Below, piece by piece: positions 1 to 14,361 of a stretch of 64,000 nt of DNA. Source of the stretch: Cacajao melanocephalus. Lineage: Eukaryota > Chordata > Mammalia > Primates > Pitheciidae. Positions within the stretch are counted from its first letter, which is position 1. Each line of letters begins with the position of its first letter. Below the pieces are notes generated by a model, which made no database searches, was not told the origin of the DNA, and saw only the letters and a list, made by a program, of their open reading frames with translations. Made by a program: the position numbers and the translations under genes. The stretch covers positions 1 through 64,000 of the forward strand of contig CAUYLG010065582.1 in assembly GCA_963573385.1 (NCBI GenBank), in the 5' to 3' direction.

Positions 1-450
1 ATAAGTTTATATTTGTTTTCCCAGTTAAATTTTAGTGACTGGAAGGTAGAGGCTGCCCTTCATATTTTTGGCATCCTTTTTAGCAGCGGTTTTAAGTAAT
101 AGATGCTTTTTAGGTGAAATACTATGCCAAGGCCTTGACTATGTATAAAAAGGAAGTTGTATTGACTCACACTGGAGTAGAAATCAAGAATCCCCTCTGG
201 ATTCCCATTGGGATTTAATACTACTGCGGTTTAGCATTTCATATACACTATGCCTTGTACTATAAGATCTCAGCAGATATTTGTATTCTTGAGAAGCCAA
301 AAGACAGCCAGGCCAACATGTGAGGTTCTAAAAGTACATAAAATACAAGTGCATATTTCCATTTCTAAAATTACCCTTAACATTACTCCTTAGCAGATGT
401 AATTAAAACTTTGTGTTTTAAAACTGGAAAAAAAAAAAAAAAAAAAAAAA
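1..450 (+). pseudogene. 3' end of an unidentified retrocopied mRNA (candidate)
   Basis: The segment ends in a pure 23-A run (428-450), 21 bases after an ATTAAA polyadenylation signal (402-407): the 3' signature of a reverse-transcribed, polyadenylated mRNA. No Alu or recognisable L1 sequence precedes the tail. The visible part has no open frame and would be 3' UTR; the 5' part and left target duplication lie outside the window. The source gene was not recognised. An unfamiliar L1 or SINE 3' end is the alternative. Confidence 0.5.
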
Positions 451-1721
451 GGCTACTACAATAATTCAGGCACAAGATGATAATGAAAGCCTGAAGTTAG
501 GTAATGTGAACAAAGTGAACAGAGAGAGTTAACATGAAAACTGGAACATAAGCAAGAACTGTATGTGTTACCTTTAAAAGCGGCTCATGGAAAAGTAAGC
601 GCACCAACAAGAAAACACCAAAATTCCAGAGGGCATTTTAGGTCAGATACAGTACTAAAGAATATTCCAAAACTATTTAAATTAGTAAGAATCAACAAAG
701 TTTACAAATTCACAAAAATGACTCAAAATCTCCATCTTACTTGCTGAAATTTTGAGCTCCTGCAAAAGAAAAGCAAATCACAAATTGATAGCACTAAATT
801 TACAAATCAACAGTGAAATCTCCAAATTTTTAAATAAATGCTACAATTTATAATTACATTGTTTCATTACTATATCACACAAAGACAAAAGCAGGAACTC
901 AAAAAAACTGATTTGTCTATTTGTCCATACCTTATGAAGGGTCAGGAAACATTTGTTTAATTTGGGGCATTTTTATAGGATTTTAAAACTGCATCACTTC
1001 CAAAATATTTTTCCCATGCAGCTTTCATTTCTGAAATAATTTTCCAACCTATGGTAAACCATCTAAAGTCAAAGGAAAAAAAAAAACTCTCTAACAATGA
1101 GGGTTGCTAAGTTATTTGTGTACTCCATGATTCCTCTTAAAGACACTTAGAAACACCATCATGAAAACAATCATTCATTTAAATAAGAGACCTGTTATGT
1201 CCAAGATGTCCATCTAGAATGAATCAGTTCTGACTACTGTCAGCATATACTTACGATACAAGCAAAGAATACTTGTAAAAAATAAAGTACTTTAGAAGGT
1301 CCAGACCTTCTAAATATACTGACCACAGCTTAAGTTCAAAACAATAAACAATGCAATGAAACAATATAAAGATAAATATCATATTGAACAGTTCAATGTA
1401 ACTCATAATTTCCTTCACTTCTATAAGATACTCACATTATTGAGGAACACTGAAGAAACATACCTGAATTCTAAGGTAAACATTCCAAAAATTTTGCAAC
1501 AAGCTGCTACTGACAAACCTACCACAAGCTAGACATTAGTAAAATATCTTTTACAGAACATGCAGTATGCTTGAAACACAGAATGATGTCTTATCTCGCT
1601 GGTATCCAGACCTGAGATGAGGGTTATAAAACGGCTAGCTTTATAAGACAATTTCAGCATACAAATGTTCTGACATATACAGAGCTTTAAAAAATCTTGA
1701 AATTTCCCATAAAAAGTGGGA
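451..1721. other. Unassigned AT-rich intronic sequence
   Basis: No gene, RNA or familiar repeat recognised. There is an A10 run near 1076-1086. Confidence 0.5.
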
Positions 1722-2165
1722 ACAACCAAAATCCCCATTGACAGCAGAATGAAAAAATAAAATGTGATATATTCATAACAAAGAATATAGCAATGAAAAA
1801 TGAATGAACTACAGAGAATGAACCTCACAAACAATGCTGAGTAAAAGAAGCAAGACATAAAAGATACACTGTCATTACATTTATAAAGTTTAAAAACCAA
1901 CAAAATTAAATTCATAATGCATGTAAACACAGCTGGAAGAACTACTGAAAACTGAGTTTCATAAAAGTCAATATACTGGCTACTTGAAAATAAGGGGGAT
2001 CAACAGTAACACTCAGGGGGAATCCGTGGTGCTACCCACGTTCTATTTCTTGACCAAAGTAATGGTTATGTAGACAGATATTTGCTTCATGATTATTAAG
2101 TTGTACAATTGTTTGATGTACCTCTCTTATAAATATCTTTTACAACACAAAATTTTTAAATGGAA
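1722..2165 (+). mobile_element. Old L1 (L1M) 3' end fragment
   Basis: Resembles the end of L1 ORF2 and the 3' UTR: the 'caaccaaaatccccattgac' and 'tataaagtttaaaaaccaa' type motifs, then 'accaaagtaatggttatgta'. The open frame on the opposite strand here (1529-1930) is a by-product. Confidence 0.6.
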
Positions 2166-2249
2166 TATGGAAAGTAATATTTTTAAATGATACAAAAATC
2201 TCAAAACTAATGGGTAGTATCTTGATTTAAAAAATAATAAAAATCTGTA

Positions 2250-2835
2250 AATGGTGCAATTGCTTTGGAAAACAGCCTTGCAGTTCCTCAAGGTATTGCA
2301 TGTCGGGTTACCGTATGACCCAGCAATTCCTTCCTAGGAATATACCCAAGAGAAACGAAAGCAATGTCCACACAATTTTGTATGCAAAGATTTATAGCAG
2401 CATTATTCATAATAGACAAATGTTCAGATGAATAACAAAAATGTATTACTTACATTAATATACTACTCAGTGATAACAAGGAACGAAATTCTGATATAAC
2501 CTGCACTATGAATGAACCTTGAAAAAATTATTTTAGTGAAATAAGTCAGAGACAAAAGGAAAAACACTGTATGATTCCATTTACATGAGTTATCTAGAAA
2601 GGACAAATTCAAACTCATAAAGACAGAAAGATTTGAGGATACCAGAGACTGGGAAGGAAGGGGAAATGAAGTTATTGCTTACTAAGTACTAAGTTTGAGA
2701 TGAGGAAGTTTTGGAAATAGTGGTGATGGTTGCACATCATTGTGAATATAATTAATGTCACTTAATTATATATTCAAAAATTGTTAAAATGAAAACTTCT
2801 ATGTTATATAAAATTCATCACAATAAAGATAAGTA
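2250..2835 (+). mobile_element. L1M 3' end fragment (second in a row)
   Basis: Runs through the typical ORF2 tail (gacccagcaattcc at about 2317, then 'gcagcattattcataata') and a 3' UTR ending near 'catcacaataaa' at 2815-2826. Confidence 0.75.
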
Positions 2836-3535
<700 letters not shown>

Positions 3536-4503
3536 AATGTGTAAAATATGTCAATACAAGTGAGGGTCATGTTTTAGCCTCATCTGTTTAGAAATAACAA
3601 TGCAAATAGTAGAAAAATTCAAATTATATTTTTAATACCTATAGATTTCTGAATTCAGTAAATAAACATGCCTATGAGCTGAATGCATAAACAGTTTTCA
3701 TTCCTTTGTCTAACAACTAATTACAATTGACTATTCTTAAGAACCAAGAACAACTAAAGCCAAAGAAAATAACTGTAATACAAAAGGGCTCAGTGATATG
3801 GGTTGTATGTAAGTTCATTTATGAAAGTACTAAAATCAGTGCATTGCTATTACAAAATCATCAAGAACTCTGGAAACCACGTTTATATTTATTAAAAACA
3901 CAAATGTAGTCAGAAGCTGCATCACACTGAAAGGTCAGATTTCCTGGATTTTAGTTAACCAGTACCAGTAAAATGAATACTACAACAGGAAAAGTATATA
4001 TAATATGAACACAACCCAAAAGATGCAAAAGGTTTGACAACTGGTGGCTTGATAATACCATATCTACCCCTCCCACGTGTAATAACATATTCCTATCTAT
4101 AATAATCCCTATCAGTTTAATATCTGTTTAAAATAATTTCTACATTCAGAATTATTACTAAAAGTCGGTCATATCTGTTTTTTCAGAGGATACCAAGCCC
4201 CAGGTCCTTCTCCAAACTGGCTCTCCATTTATTCTTTTCTGTTTCCTACTATTTTGTGTTAAGCGAAAGCAAAGAGCTGATACAGATCTTAGAGATGACA
4301 AACCTCTGATAGGCCATATAACAGAAACTACTAGAGTTATATGCTCTATTACTAAAAATACAGCAATATAAAACTATCAGATTGAAAGGCTAATATAATT
4401 CAAAAGAAAACAGCTCCTCTCTTCTTTTATCCCTCAACCCCCCCAATAATAATGGTTATTGGAAATAAACTAGAAAAAAAAAACATAAAGTTTGAAAAGA
4501 ATG
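3536..4503. other. Unassigned intronic sequence
   Basis: Nothing recognised; no open frame with family similarity. Confidence 0.5.
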
Positions 4504-4646
4504 GGCTGGACAGAGAGGCTCATGCCTGTAATTCCAGCACTTTGGGAGGCTGAGGAGGGAGGACTGCTTGAGCCCAGGAGTTCATGACCAGCCTTGGCAA
4601 CACAGTGAGACCTCATCTATAAATAAAACAAAACACAACAAAAAAG
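4504..4646 (+). mobile_element. Free left Alu monomer (FLAM-like)
   Basis: Only the left arm is present, from ggctggacagagaggctca to 'gtgagacctcatctataaa', followed by an A-rich tail with no right arm. Confidence 0.8.
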
Positions 4647-5683
4647 TTTGAAAAGAAATTCTAACTGAGCTAAGGCATTTACTGAAAAGGCTGCAACAGC
4701 AGACATTTAAGCCTAGGAAAAGGAACACAGAATTTATTAATCCTGGTAGACTACTATAACATTACTTTGATCCTAACTGCCATTTCCAGGTGTGACTTAC
4801 ATTAGGATCTAATTATAACCTATTTTTCTTATAATTATCAGTATGTGGAAGAAAAAAATGCCTACTACAATCAGACAGCAATTATTCAAAGATTATTTCT
4901 GCTCTCTGAACTCATTTTAAATAAAAAGTAAAAACAGGTAGAAAATGCTTTCTCTCTGTGTGTTAAATTAAGCAAATGAATCAGAAACTCACTATTCCCA
5001 ACACATTAAAGGCTCTGATAAGCAAAATGAACATGTATCATGGCTAAGTCCATACTAATTTCACTAAAATCAGTGATACTGTTGTGTCTCTGGCAATACA
5101 TTCAACCCTAATGCTTACTATCCAGTAAACTTTGTTGCTCCTCAGTATTCTTATATCAAAGGGGCATTTTATACCCTAGTTCAAGCACAGTTTACTACGT
5201 TCCTAAGTTTGACGGCAACTCCCGATGAGAGCAAACATTGGTTAAACTACTTAGGAAAGGTAAGAACAACTTTCATTTACCATTCATAAATAACAATCCA
5301 TTTGTAGACTGTATCCATGAGAAACACACATATACCACACTTTGAAAGAAATGCTGCCAGCAGTACTAACAGCTGACGACAGTTCAAGACCAAATGCTAC
5401 TTTTTGGTTTTGACTCACTCCCCAAGCTCCTACAAACCTGGTGGGAGGTGGAGGGGAGGTGCTGGGTATGATTCTGTCTAAAAAGCCCCAAGACATCCCA
5501 AATATATGGACTCTCAAGTGTTATTTCCTTTGGTCAGTTAACATGTACTACATAATCTCCTTGCATTTCTTGCCTGACATATTATGTTTTTCAGTCATCT
5601 AAATTTTGCCTCGAAATACCACCAACAGAAAGCTCTATTTTAATAGAAAAAAAAAAAAAGCCTATAAAAGAAATGCCCTTTTA

Positions 5684-5990
5684 GGCTGGGCGCAGTGGTT
5701 CACACCGGTAATCTCAGCGCTTCAGGAAGCCAAGGCAGGAGGATCACTCAAGCCCAGGAATTCAAGACCAGCCTGGACAATATATTAAAACTCAGTCTCT
5801 ACTAAAAATACAAAAATTAGCTGGGTATGGTGGTGCACACTTGCAATCCCAGCTACTTAGGAGGGTAAGGCAGGAGAATAGCTTGAACCCAAGAGGCAGA
5901 GAACACAGCAAGCAGAGATCACACCACTGTACTCCAGCCTGGGCAACAGAGTGAGACTCCATCTTTAAAAAAAAAAAAAAAAAAAAAAAA
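5684..5990 (+). mobile_element. Alu
   Basis: Full dimer from ggctgggcgcagtggttca, with a terminal A24 run at 5967-5990. Confidence 0.95.
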
Positions 5991-7743
5991 GAGGAGGTGC
6001 AACATTTAAAGTTTCTATTTTGAATGTTAAGGTTTCGTGGGTTAGATACAATTACCTTTTATGTTATTCCTCCTGAAACAGAGGTTTTCTGATAGCTAGT
6101 GCAAACACTAATACAAACTTCCCTCTTCCCAAATGCTCACTGTTTCACATTGTTGTTACCAATCTCCCAAGAAATAATTCCTAGGATCCCACTCTGGCAC
6201 TACATTCTTTTACTTACTGGACTAAACTAAATCTAACAGACTACAAGGATAAGCATAAACAGATACACATGCAACTCTGCAGGCCACTCTGAAAGGCTCC
6301 CTAGGTCCAGTAATTCCACAATTTCAATAATATGAAATAACCTAGAAAAAACTGGGAGAAAAGAACCATTACCACTCACTTTATAAAGACCTTCCCAAGA
6401 TTCCTCTCAATAGCAAATTCTCAGCACATTTAAAAGATTATAGATTTATAAAAATACAAGCTACATATTTTTCTAGGACTTGATTATACAAAAAAAAAGC
6501 ATCAATATGATAAAGACCAATTAAATCTTCTAATTTAGAGAAAAGATCACCTAGCTTATTAACTTTGAATAAAGGTATTATTTTAAGATCTAACCTAACT
6601 GGAACTTGGGCAAAATATTTAGAGAATGCTTTCGTGTGATAAATGACTGACACTTACTTAGGACAGGATTTCACAGCACAAAGAACATTCAGGAAAAAAG
6701 TACAATCTGTCCTACAAAAAACAAACCCCTTTCCTTCTACTCACATTATATTTTCACCTTATACTGTGGCACTCAGACATTTATTTGAAAAGACTGTGAT
6801 CATAATGTTTAATGAGTTTATTCTCCAAAGTAAAATATTAAAATAGTAGTTTAATATCAAATTTGAGACACTAAGAAAACAACAGGCCTTCAGTTGGTTT
6901 TCACAATCTGTTGGAGAAGTTATTTTCTTAATAAGCCCCAAGTTGTTCTAACGAGCACAAAGCTTAAATTAATTTTATCTTCGTATCAATACCATACTTT
7001 CTGCTTACCTCTTTCTACTTGGGAATAAAATGGAACTAATTTATATATTCCAAAGTAACTTACTTTGTAAAGAAGATTTCTTATAACCCAAATCTTGAAA
7101 TGTTCAAAGTTGATATCCTGAAAAGCACACAATTAAATAAAAATGTTATCCTTCCTGAACCCTAAGTTTTTTGTCTTCAGTGAAAATAAAGCAGGAACAT
7201 ATCTGGAAGTCAAAGTACTAAATTTGGTTACGTTAAATAACCAAATAGACCTAAAGTATGACTGAAACAAAAAGAACGTTCAATTTTTAGGAGACTACAT
7301 TCTTAATTTTATAACTAAGTGTCATTTGACATCAAAAATTTTAATAACTGTTTGTTCATTATTGTAAATAAAAGCTCAACAGAACGGGCTCCCTAAGAGT
7401 GAGGAGTGCTACTCTTCAGGGCCACTTTTACCAGAAATAAAGTTTTAATCACTTTTAAAATGGCACCACCTACATGATAACAAATAGAGAAACACACTGC
7501 TGCATTGATAAATAGACGCTGAATGCTGAACTGGGCGGCATGCTAGGCTAATTCACTAAATGATTATACATTCTGATACCATGCTGCAAGTAAAAATGAT
7601 AAACCTGTTAATGTCAACAGTCTACTGTGGGAGTTTAAATGGAAACCTATGTTTCAAAATTCAGTACAGACTGAAAAGTAGGTCTCCCTCCCCAGGGTGT
7701 CTCTCTCATACAGAGGTAACCACTCTTTCCAGTTTACGCATAT
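5991..7743. other. Unassigned AT-rich intronic sequence
   Basis: About 1.75 kb with no gene or repeat recognised. Short open frames here have no family resemblance. Confidence 0.5.
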
Positions 7744-8022
7744 TTCTTTTAAGAGACAGGGTCTTGCTCTGTCTCCAAGGCTGGAGTACGGTGACATGGT
7801 CATAGCTCACTGCAGCTCTGAACTCCTTAAGGGATCCTTCTGCCTCAGTCTCCCAAACAGCTGGGACAACAGGCGTTCTCCACATGCAATAATCTATTTT
7901 GTATAGAGTCAGGGTCACCCTATGTTACCCAGGCTGGCCTCAAACTTCTGGCCTCAAGGGAGCCTTCTGCCTTAGTCTACCAAACTGCTAGGATTACAGG
8001 CATGAGCTGCCACACTTGGCCA
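7744..8022 (-). mobile_element. Alu (old, minus strand)
   Basis: Reads 'aagagacagggtcttgctct' to 'acacttggccag', with many substitutions, AluJ-like. Confidence 0.9.
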
Positions 8023-8800
8023 GACGTATCATATTTCAATCCTTCTCCTGTTGGTGGGCATTAAGATTTTTTTCAATCTTTAGATAGTAAGCATTCCTAT
8101 AATACTCTTGTATGTATATCACTTTATATATGTGTATGAATATGAGTAAGCCAAATTTCTTTTAGAGAAACTCCAAGGTCAAGAATGATGAGTAAACTTT
8201 TTTTTTACATTGCCAAACTTCTCTTCACAGTTTGTACCAATTTAAAGTCTCATCAGCAGTACATGAGTGTCTGTTTCCTTCCAGTGTCTGTCATATTCAC
8301 CGTGCCGTAAAACTTTTAATCTTTGCAAATCTAAAGTGTGAAATGTCATATTTTGTTATAATTTAAAATTGCACTTCTTTCATTATAAGTAAGGTTGGGC
8401 ATCACTTTGCATATGTAAGTGCCATTTGTATCTTTTCCTGGGACCTGTCTAAACCATCTTTGGCCTGTTGTTGCCACTGGTCTGTTTGGTTTTTTTCCCT
8501 TCTCTACTTGATTCATAAAAAAAACCCACTTATATATTAAAAATTTAGCCTTTTGTCAGTGCTGAACTGGAAATATATTCTTTCACTTTGCCATACAGAT
8601 GTGTTTTTATTTTTATTTCTTTTATGTATGGATCATTTATTTTGTGCCTTCTCGGTTCTGTGTCATACATAGAAAGGTTATACCTAATCTCAAACTGCAG
8701 TGAAATCATTCATTCACATTTTCCTTTAACTCTTTCAAGGTTTTTCTGTTGTATACATTGAAATGTTTGACCTACATGTAAATTATTTTTGAAAAGATCT
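8023..8800 (-). mobile_element. L1M fragment, ORF2 3' region, minus strand
   Basis: Antisense L1 landmarks occur in order: 'gttggtgggcattaagattt', 'agtttgtaccaatttaaagt', 'ttttaatctttgcaaatct', 'ccttttgtcagtgctgaa', 'ttctgtgtcatacatagaaa'. It is the only clear L1 in the window on the EIF3H sense strand. Confidence 0.7.
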
Positions 8801-9032
8801 ATAACTGCTACCAAAAGGAGTTTTCTTAAAACTATGTTCAGGAGAGATGGAGATATATACTAGCAAGGCAGACAGTGTAATCCCTCAAAGAAGGAAGAAT
8901 GAGCTAAAACTGACTTGTATAGCTATGTTCTAACATGGTTACAGAGAATAAGAAAACAAAAATGTATCTCCATACTTCCTCTCTTTATCCCATGGTCATG
9001 CCTACTGTCTTTAAAAAGAAAGCAAAACAAAG

Positions 9033-9221
9033 CAATCCCAACTAGCTGGGATTACAGACATATGCCACCACGCCCAGCTAATTTTTTAAATTTTTAGTAG
9101 AGATGGGGTTTTACCATGTTGGCCAAGCTAATCTCGAACTCCTGGAACTCCTGGCCTCAAGTGATCCGCCCACCTTGGCCTCCCAAAGTGCTGGGGTTGC
9201 AGAGCCACCACGTCCACTGCT
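9033..9221 (-). mobile_element. Truncated Alu
   Basis: Begins at 'aatcccaactagctgggatt' without the T-run and right-arm end, and continues to 'gagccaccacgtccactgc'. It contains a small duplication of 'ctcctggaactcctgg'. Confidence 0.9.
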
Positions 9222-9249
9222 CCTGAATTCTTATGCATAACTTGGCATA

Positions 9250-10560
9250 CTGTTACTTTTTTTCTGAAGAAAAGGTCTAGAGCTTAGGGGGAGAAGAAAA
9301 TGCAACGGTTTAGAGTAGTGTCACAGCCCAAGTAGGTAAGTAGGGTATCAGAGTGGGAGGCCTGTCCATTTTAGAGTGTCAAGACCATGTAAGAAAGGAC
9401 TCCTCACAAGATGGTGGTTGTCATAGGGATTCAGAGATTCAGTGAAGTGAGGAACATGTTGGGGGTAGGAGGAGGAATAGCACAAGGAGTCAGCATCTGA
9501 GCAGGGTAAAGAAGGCAGGGCAATCCATGCTTGGGTAGCCTGGCATGGGACTTTGGAGCCCAAGTGGGATGGTATGTGGAGTCAGACACTGAGCAAGGTG
9601 AGGAGGGCATCTGAACAGGAAAACGCTTGGTAGCAGAAGTAAATTAGTGACATAAAAAGGAAATTAACCAAATAAGTAAATGTATTAATAATAATATGAA
9701 CAAGTGTTTTCACTGTCAAAGAAGGGAATTACAAATATAAAAAGGGAGAAAAGTTGAATAAACTCTGTTGTAATGAACTGGAGTTGGAGCTATCAGTGTG
9801 AACTCATGGTTTTCAATATAAATAATTACAGAAGTACAGATGTAAATGCATTTATCTGTGTGTTGTGTATTCAAATACATGCTCAGTCAGCTCAAAGGCC
9901 TTCAAGAAGTAATATCCCAAGAGCAATGAGCACACTCAGGGACCCTGTTCTTGGCATCTAAATACCATTCTTCTCTTGGAGGATCTAGGGCTCCTTTGAG
10001 AAATGACTGAATCCAGAGATGTGACAGGGAAGGTACAAAATGAGCTTGGAACATTACATTATGCCAAAGAGTGAGGAATGCTCACATAATTGATGGAAAC
10101 ATTGCAAAAGGGCACAAGCTACCTTGAATGGGATTCCACTGATCAAACTGGAGATAAACTAAACATTAAATAATGACAGTAACTTGTAAAAGTCCACTGA
10201 ATAAAATAGGAAACCATAAATATATACAGGTATAGATATATGATTGAATTGAAAATATGTTAAAAGGGAATACTTACAACGTTCCCCTATAAAATACTTA
10301 GGAATGGTTCTTTCCTGAGACTAAAGTTTGCTAGCTCTATAATACAACTAACAATTAGGAATAAAGATTGAGGCTTGGAAGAAGATAAGCATACTTCATG
10401 ACTGCATCAATAATCAGATTACAGTGCACTAAACATATTGTTTTTGAAATAATTTATTTCTGTCTAAAATACACAGTTCAATGACTAAGGATTCAGAATA
10501 CTTACAAAATGGGGGTGGGAGGTTGCTGCTGTTAGCATGATAACTGAATCTCTACTGTGT
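9250..10560. repeat. Possible ancient L1 5'-region repeat
   Basis: Starts G/A-rich with loosely repeated modules (for example 'ggagtcagcatctgagcagg' near 9487 and 'ggagtcagacactgagcaag' near 9578) and continues with sequence I associate with old L1 5' regions. The assignment is from memory and weak. Confidence 0.3.
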
Positions 10561-11775
10561 ACTCATTTATTTAATCCCTTTATCATGCTTAGTCTTCTCA
10601 AGAAATAAAATCTAAATAATCTGTAAGGGCAAATGATAAAGTATAAGTGTGACTTAAAAAACAGGTAGAATAGCCCTGTGCACACACATACACAACTCAA
10701 AAGCACAGGTGACAAAACTTTTGTAAAATAAAACAACACAAAACCAACAATTAAGGCAGAACATGTAGGCAAACAAAAAAAAGCTAGGACACCAACCCTC
10801 TCCATATTACATGTTAATACAATCACGGCACAGAGGTAAGAGTAGTCTCACTGTGGATGGCCCTGGCTTGCCTCTCTAAGCTGGGACTTCTCTTCTGAGA
10901 GGACTCCATCACTACCTAGATGCTCCTGGTGAATCTCACTCTCAGTGTCCAACCAAATTCTGCTCCCCTTCCCTCCCAAACCTATGCCTCCTCTCCTGTG
11001 TATGCTTGTCCCTTCTTTTCCAAGGGGTGGTAGACCACCCCAAAGAAAATACTGGGCTAGATGAAATGAGAAAAACAAAAACAAAAAAAAAAAAAGAATA
11101 ATTTTTTAAGAGTTTTTTGAGTGTAAAAAGAAAAACATTGCATGCCTGCTTGCAATCATATGGGATACTAAAGAACTATTGCTGCTTTCAGCAATCCAAC
11201 TGCTGGTCAGGGTCAGTGCTTATAAGCTTGCTGACAAACTTGCTAGCTTTCTTCCTCTGTTCTACTACCTGCATCTTCTTAATGACTGGGAACAAAGGGG
11301 AGCCAATCCTTTCACCAGTCAGCTTTTGGATTAAATTGAAATTGTATGGATGACCACAACCTACTCTGTACTCAAGCCACTATCACTATTCCTTAAAGCC
11401 ACTATAAAGAGGTGAGATTCCCACTACATTATCTTACAAATTTATGTTTACTCCCCTTACCAGAAACCTCTACCTGAGCCTGTCCTCCTCACACTGAGCA
11501 ATGGTTTCTGTTTCTTCCCTCAGAGCCTAAACTTTTCTTTGTTCCTATTAAATATTATCCTGTTTAAGAAGCTTCTAAATTTCAACTTGCCCTGATTACT
11601 TTGAATTATGCAATGCAAATTAGTCTACTCAATAAGGATTGATCTTGAAATCTGATAAGCATCTCAATTGATTAAGTTAGATTATGCTTTGGTGGGGGGC
11701 ATACCCTATATATTTCAAATACCTCCAGGCACACAATGAACTAATAGCTGTACTCAGTTCTTTTGTGAAAAATAA
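10561..11775. other. Unassigned intronic sequence
   Basis: A locally higher-GC patch at about 10850-11050 and an A-rich stretch at 11078-11095; nothing recognised. Confidence 0.4.
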
Positions 11776-11957
11776 TATCTACTACACATTAAGTGCTTAC
11801 TAAAAGGCAGGCATTGCTTTAATGTATTATATGCATTCCTCATTAATCTTCAGAACAACTCTAAGGGGTAGGCAGAATTGTCATGCTCAAGATCAGACTG
11901 GATTTAAATGCATCAAGTCTGTTTAACTCCAGAGGCTATGTCTTCATCATTATACCA
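11776..11957 (-). mobile_element. MIR fragment
   Basis: Antisense MIR pattern: 'attaatcttcagaacaact', then a changed 'ggggtaggcagaattg', then 'tctgtttaactccagaggct'. Confidence 0.65.
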
Positions 11958-12674
11958 GAGGGCCAGATCATGGTCAATAGGTAGCTTTGATCTCACAGGG
12001 AAAGTAATTATAACAGCAGTTTTTTTTTTTAACCATGGCTTTAACAAGCTGATCAATACAATGTAAAATAAATTTCAAAAGACAGATTACTCAAAGTAAC
12101 CATACACATTTCATTCAAAATGGGCATAAGGTACGATTTTCCAGAAACTCATGAGCCTAGCCCCCATGTCATGAGGGCTAGTGACAACTAACTTGTCACT
12201 CATGAATGAAAACTGCCCCTCTCCTCAGTAGACATCACATTTCTCCTATCTACCCCCATCTTCATTCTTACCACCACTAACTGGTCTTCTTGCATTCAAC
12301 TATTATTTTTTTCTTAAAACAGATTTGAATACTGCCCACTGTAAAAAGTATAAAAGCCAAACTCCTGACCAAAATAATCACAACTAATACATGTTATACT
12401 GTAGATATCAATTGTCTCCATGTTACAGATGAAGAAATTGAAGCTGAAAGACTAAATTTTAATATACTGTGCATCTCTCAGTATCCTTGCCCATGCCACA
12501 GCCTCTATTTCAAAACCTCTTGCCACTACCAATCTCTTTCTCCACCTTAATGCTGCCAATTCCCAACTTTCATTGTTTAAGATGATTTTCTTTTCTATTG
12601 AGACATTCATCACTGTTACTACCAGTGGCTCACTGGAGCAAGAAATAGAGGTGGAGCTGTAAAAATGTATATAT

Positions 12675-12985
12675 AGGCAAAGTACAGTGCCCAACACCTG
12701 TAATCCCAGAACTTTGGGAGGCCAAGACAGCCAGATCCTTGAGCTCAGGAGTTTGAGACTAGCTTGGGCAACATGGCAAAACCCCGTTCTCTACCCAAAA
12801 AAAAAAAAAAAAAAAAAGAAATTAGCTGGGTGTAGTGGCATGTGCCTGTAGTCCCAGCTACTCAGAAGGCTGAGGTGGGAGGATGGCTTGAGTCTGGGAG
12901 GTGGAAGTTGCAGCATGCTGAGATCATGCCACTGCACTCCAGACTCAGCAACAGAGCTAGACCCTGTCTCAAAAAAAAAAAAAAA
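12675..12985 (+). mobile_element. Alu with long mid-A tract
   Basis: Dimeric Alu with an expanded central A run (12798-12817) and a terminal A run (12972-12985). Confidence 0.95.
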
Positions 12986-13282
12986 TCGAATACACACATA
13001 TCCACGTATTTACTTGGGTGTACACGCCTAAACCCACTGAGTTATAGGTCCACCATTCTTAAGCTACCCAATTGTATCGTATGAATTACAAAAAATTACT
13101 GACATCATGACATTCATTTCAATTTTCATCCATTTCAGATTTCAATTTCCCAACAATTTTTGTCAAACGAATTTTAGACACCTGACTCTAAATTCAACAA
13201 ACTTTTTCTTTAAATCTCTCTAAAACAGGTAATTTAAATGAACATTGCTGAAGGCCATTATTATCCAAGGCAAATTAACATA

Positions 13283-13560
13283 GGGACAGAAAACCAAATA
13301 TTGTGTGTTCTCACTTGTAAGCGGGAGCTAAAAATTACGTACTTATGGACATAAACATGAGAAGAGAAGACACTAGGAACTACTAGAGGAAGTAGGGAGG
13401 GAGGGGGACAAGGGTTGAAAAACCGTTGGGTACTATGCCAGCTACATGGGTAACAGGATCATGAGTATCCCAAACCTCAGCATCATGCAATATACCCATG
13501 TGGAAAATCTGTACCTGTACTCTATGAATCTGGAAGTTGAAATTTAAAAATAAATATACA
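13283..13560 (+). mobile_element. L1 3' end, primate-type
   Basis: 'acagaaaaccaaatattgtg' then 'gttctcacttgtaagcggga', a diverged 3' UTR with a G-rich patch at 13393-13408, and an end at about 13560 with AAATAAATATA. The pattern is that of L1P/L1MA. Confidence 0.85.
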
Positions 13561-13635
13561 TATAAATTAATTCATAGGTGCTCTAATTATTCTCTTCTAA
13601 GGGTTAGGGTCTTAAACAATGGCAAATGACAATGA

Positions 13636-13940
<305 letters not shown>

Positions 13941-14153
13941 GCAAGTTTTTGTTTTTTGTTTTTTAAATGGAAACAATAAAATAGAAGACAGTATTTTTAA
14001 CAGTGTCAAGTAGCCACTTATAAGTCTGGCACTGGAGCAAGAGCTCCTTAAATTAATTGCCTAGGGGAAAATGGAGGTAGAGAAAACTTAACCCTCTTCT
14101 TGGGATGGTGGCAACAGCAGCTGAAACAAAATATTAAAATCCATCTCCTAAAG

Positions 14154-14361
14154 CAAGTTTGTCCAACCTGCAGCCCAAGACAGCTTTGAATGCAGCCGAA
14201 TGCAAATTCGTAAACTTTCTTAAGACATTATGAGATTTTTTTTTTCAATTTGTTTTTAAGCTCATCAGCTATCACTAGTGCTAGGGTATTTTATATGTGT
14301 CCCAAGATAATTCTTCTTCTTCCAATGTGGCCCAGGAAAGCCAAAAGATTGGACATCTCTG
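14154..14361. mobile_element. MER30-like hAT-Charlie element
   Basis: Nonautonomous hAT transposon of about 208 bp with 'caagtttgtccaacctgc' at one end and 'agattggacatctctg' at the other. The flanking 8-mers tcctaaag (14146-14153) and tccgaaag (14362-14369) form an 8-bp target duplication with one mismatch. Confidence 0.75.

Noticed and set aside
1529..1930. 133-codon minus-strand frame, the longest in the EIF3H sense direction
   Set aside because: Mostly antisense to an old L1 3' end, with hydrophobic low-complexity composition and no family resemblance or splice context.
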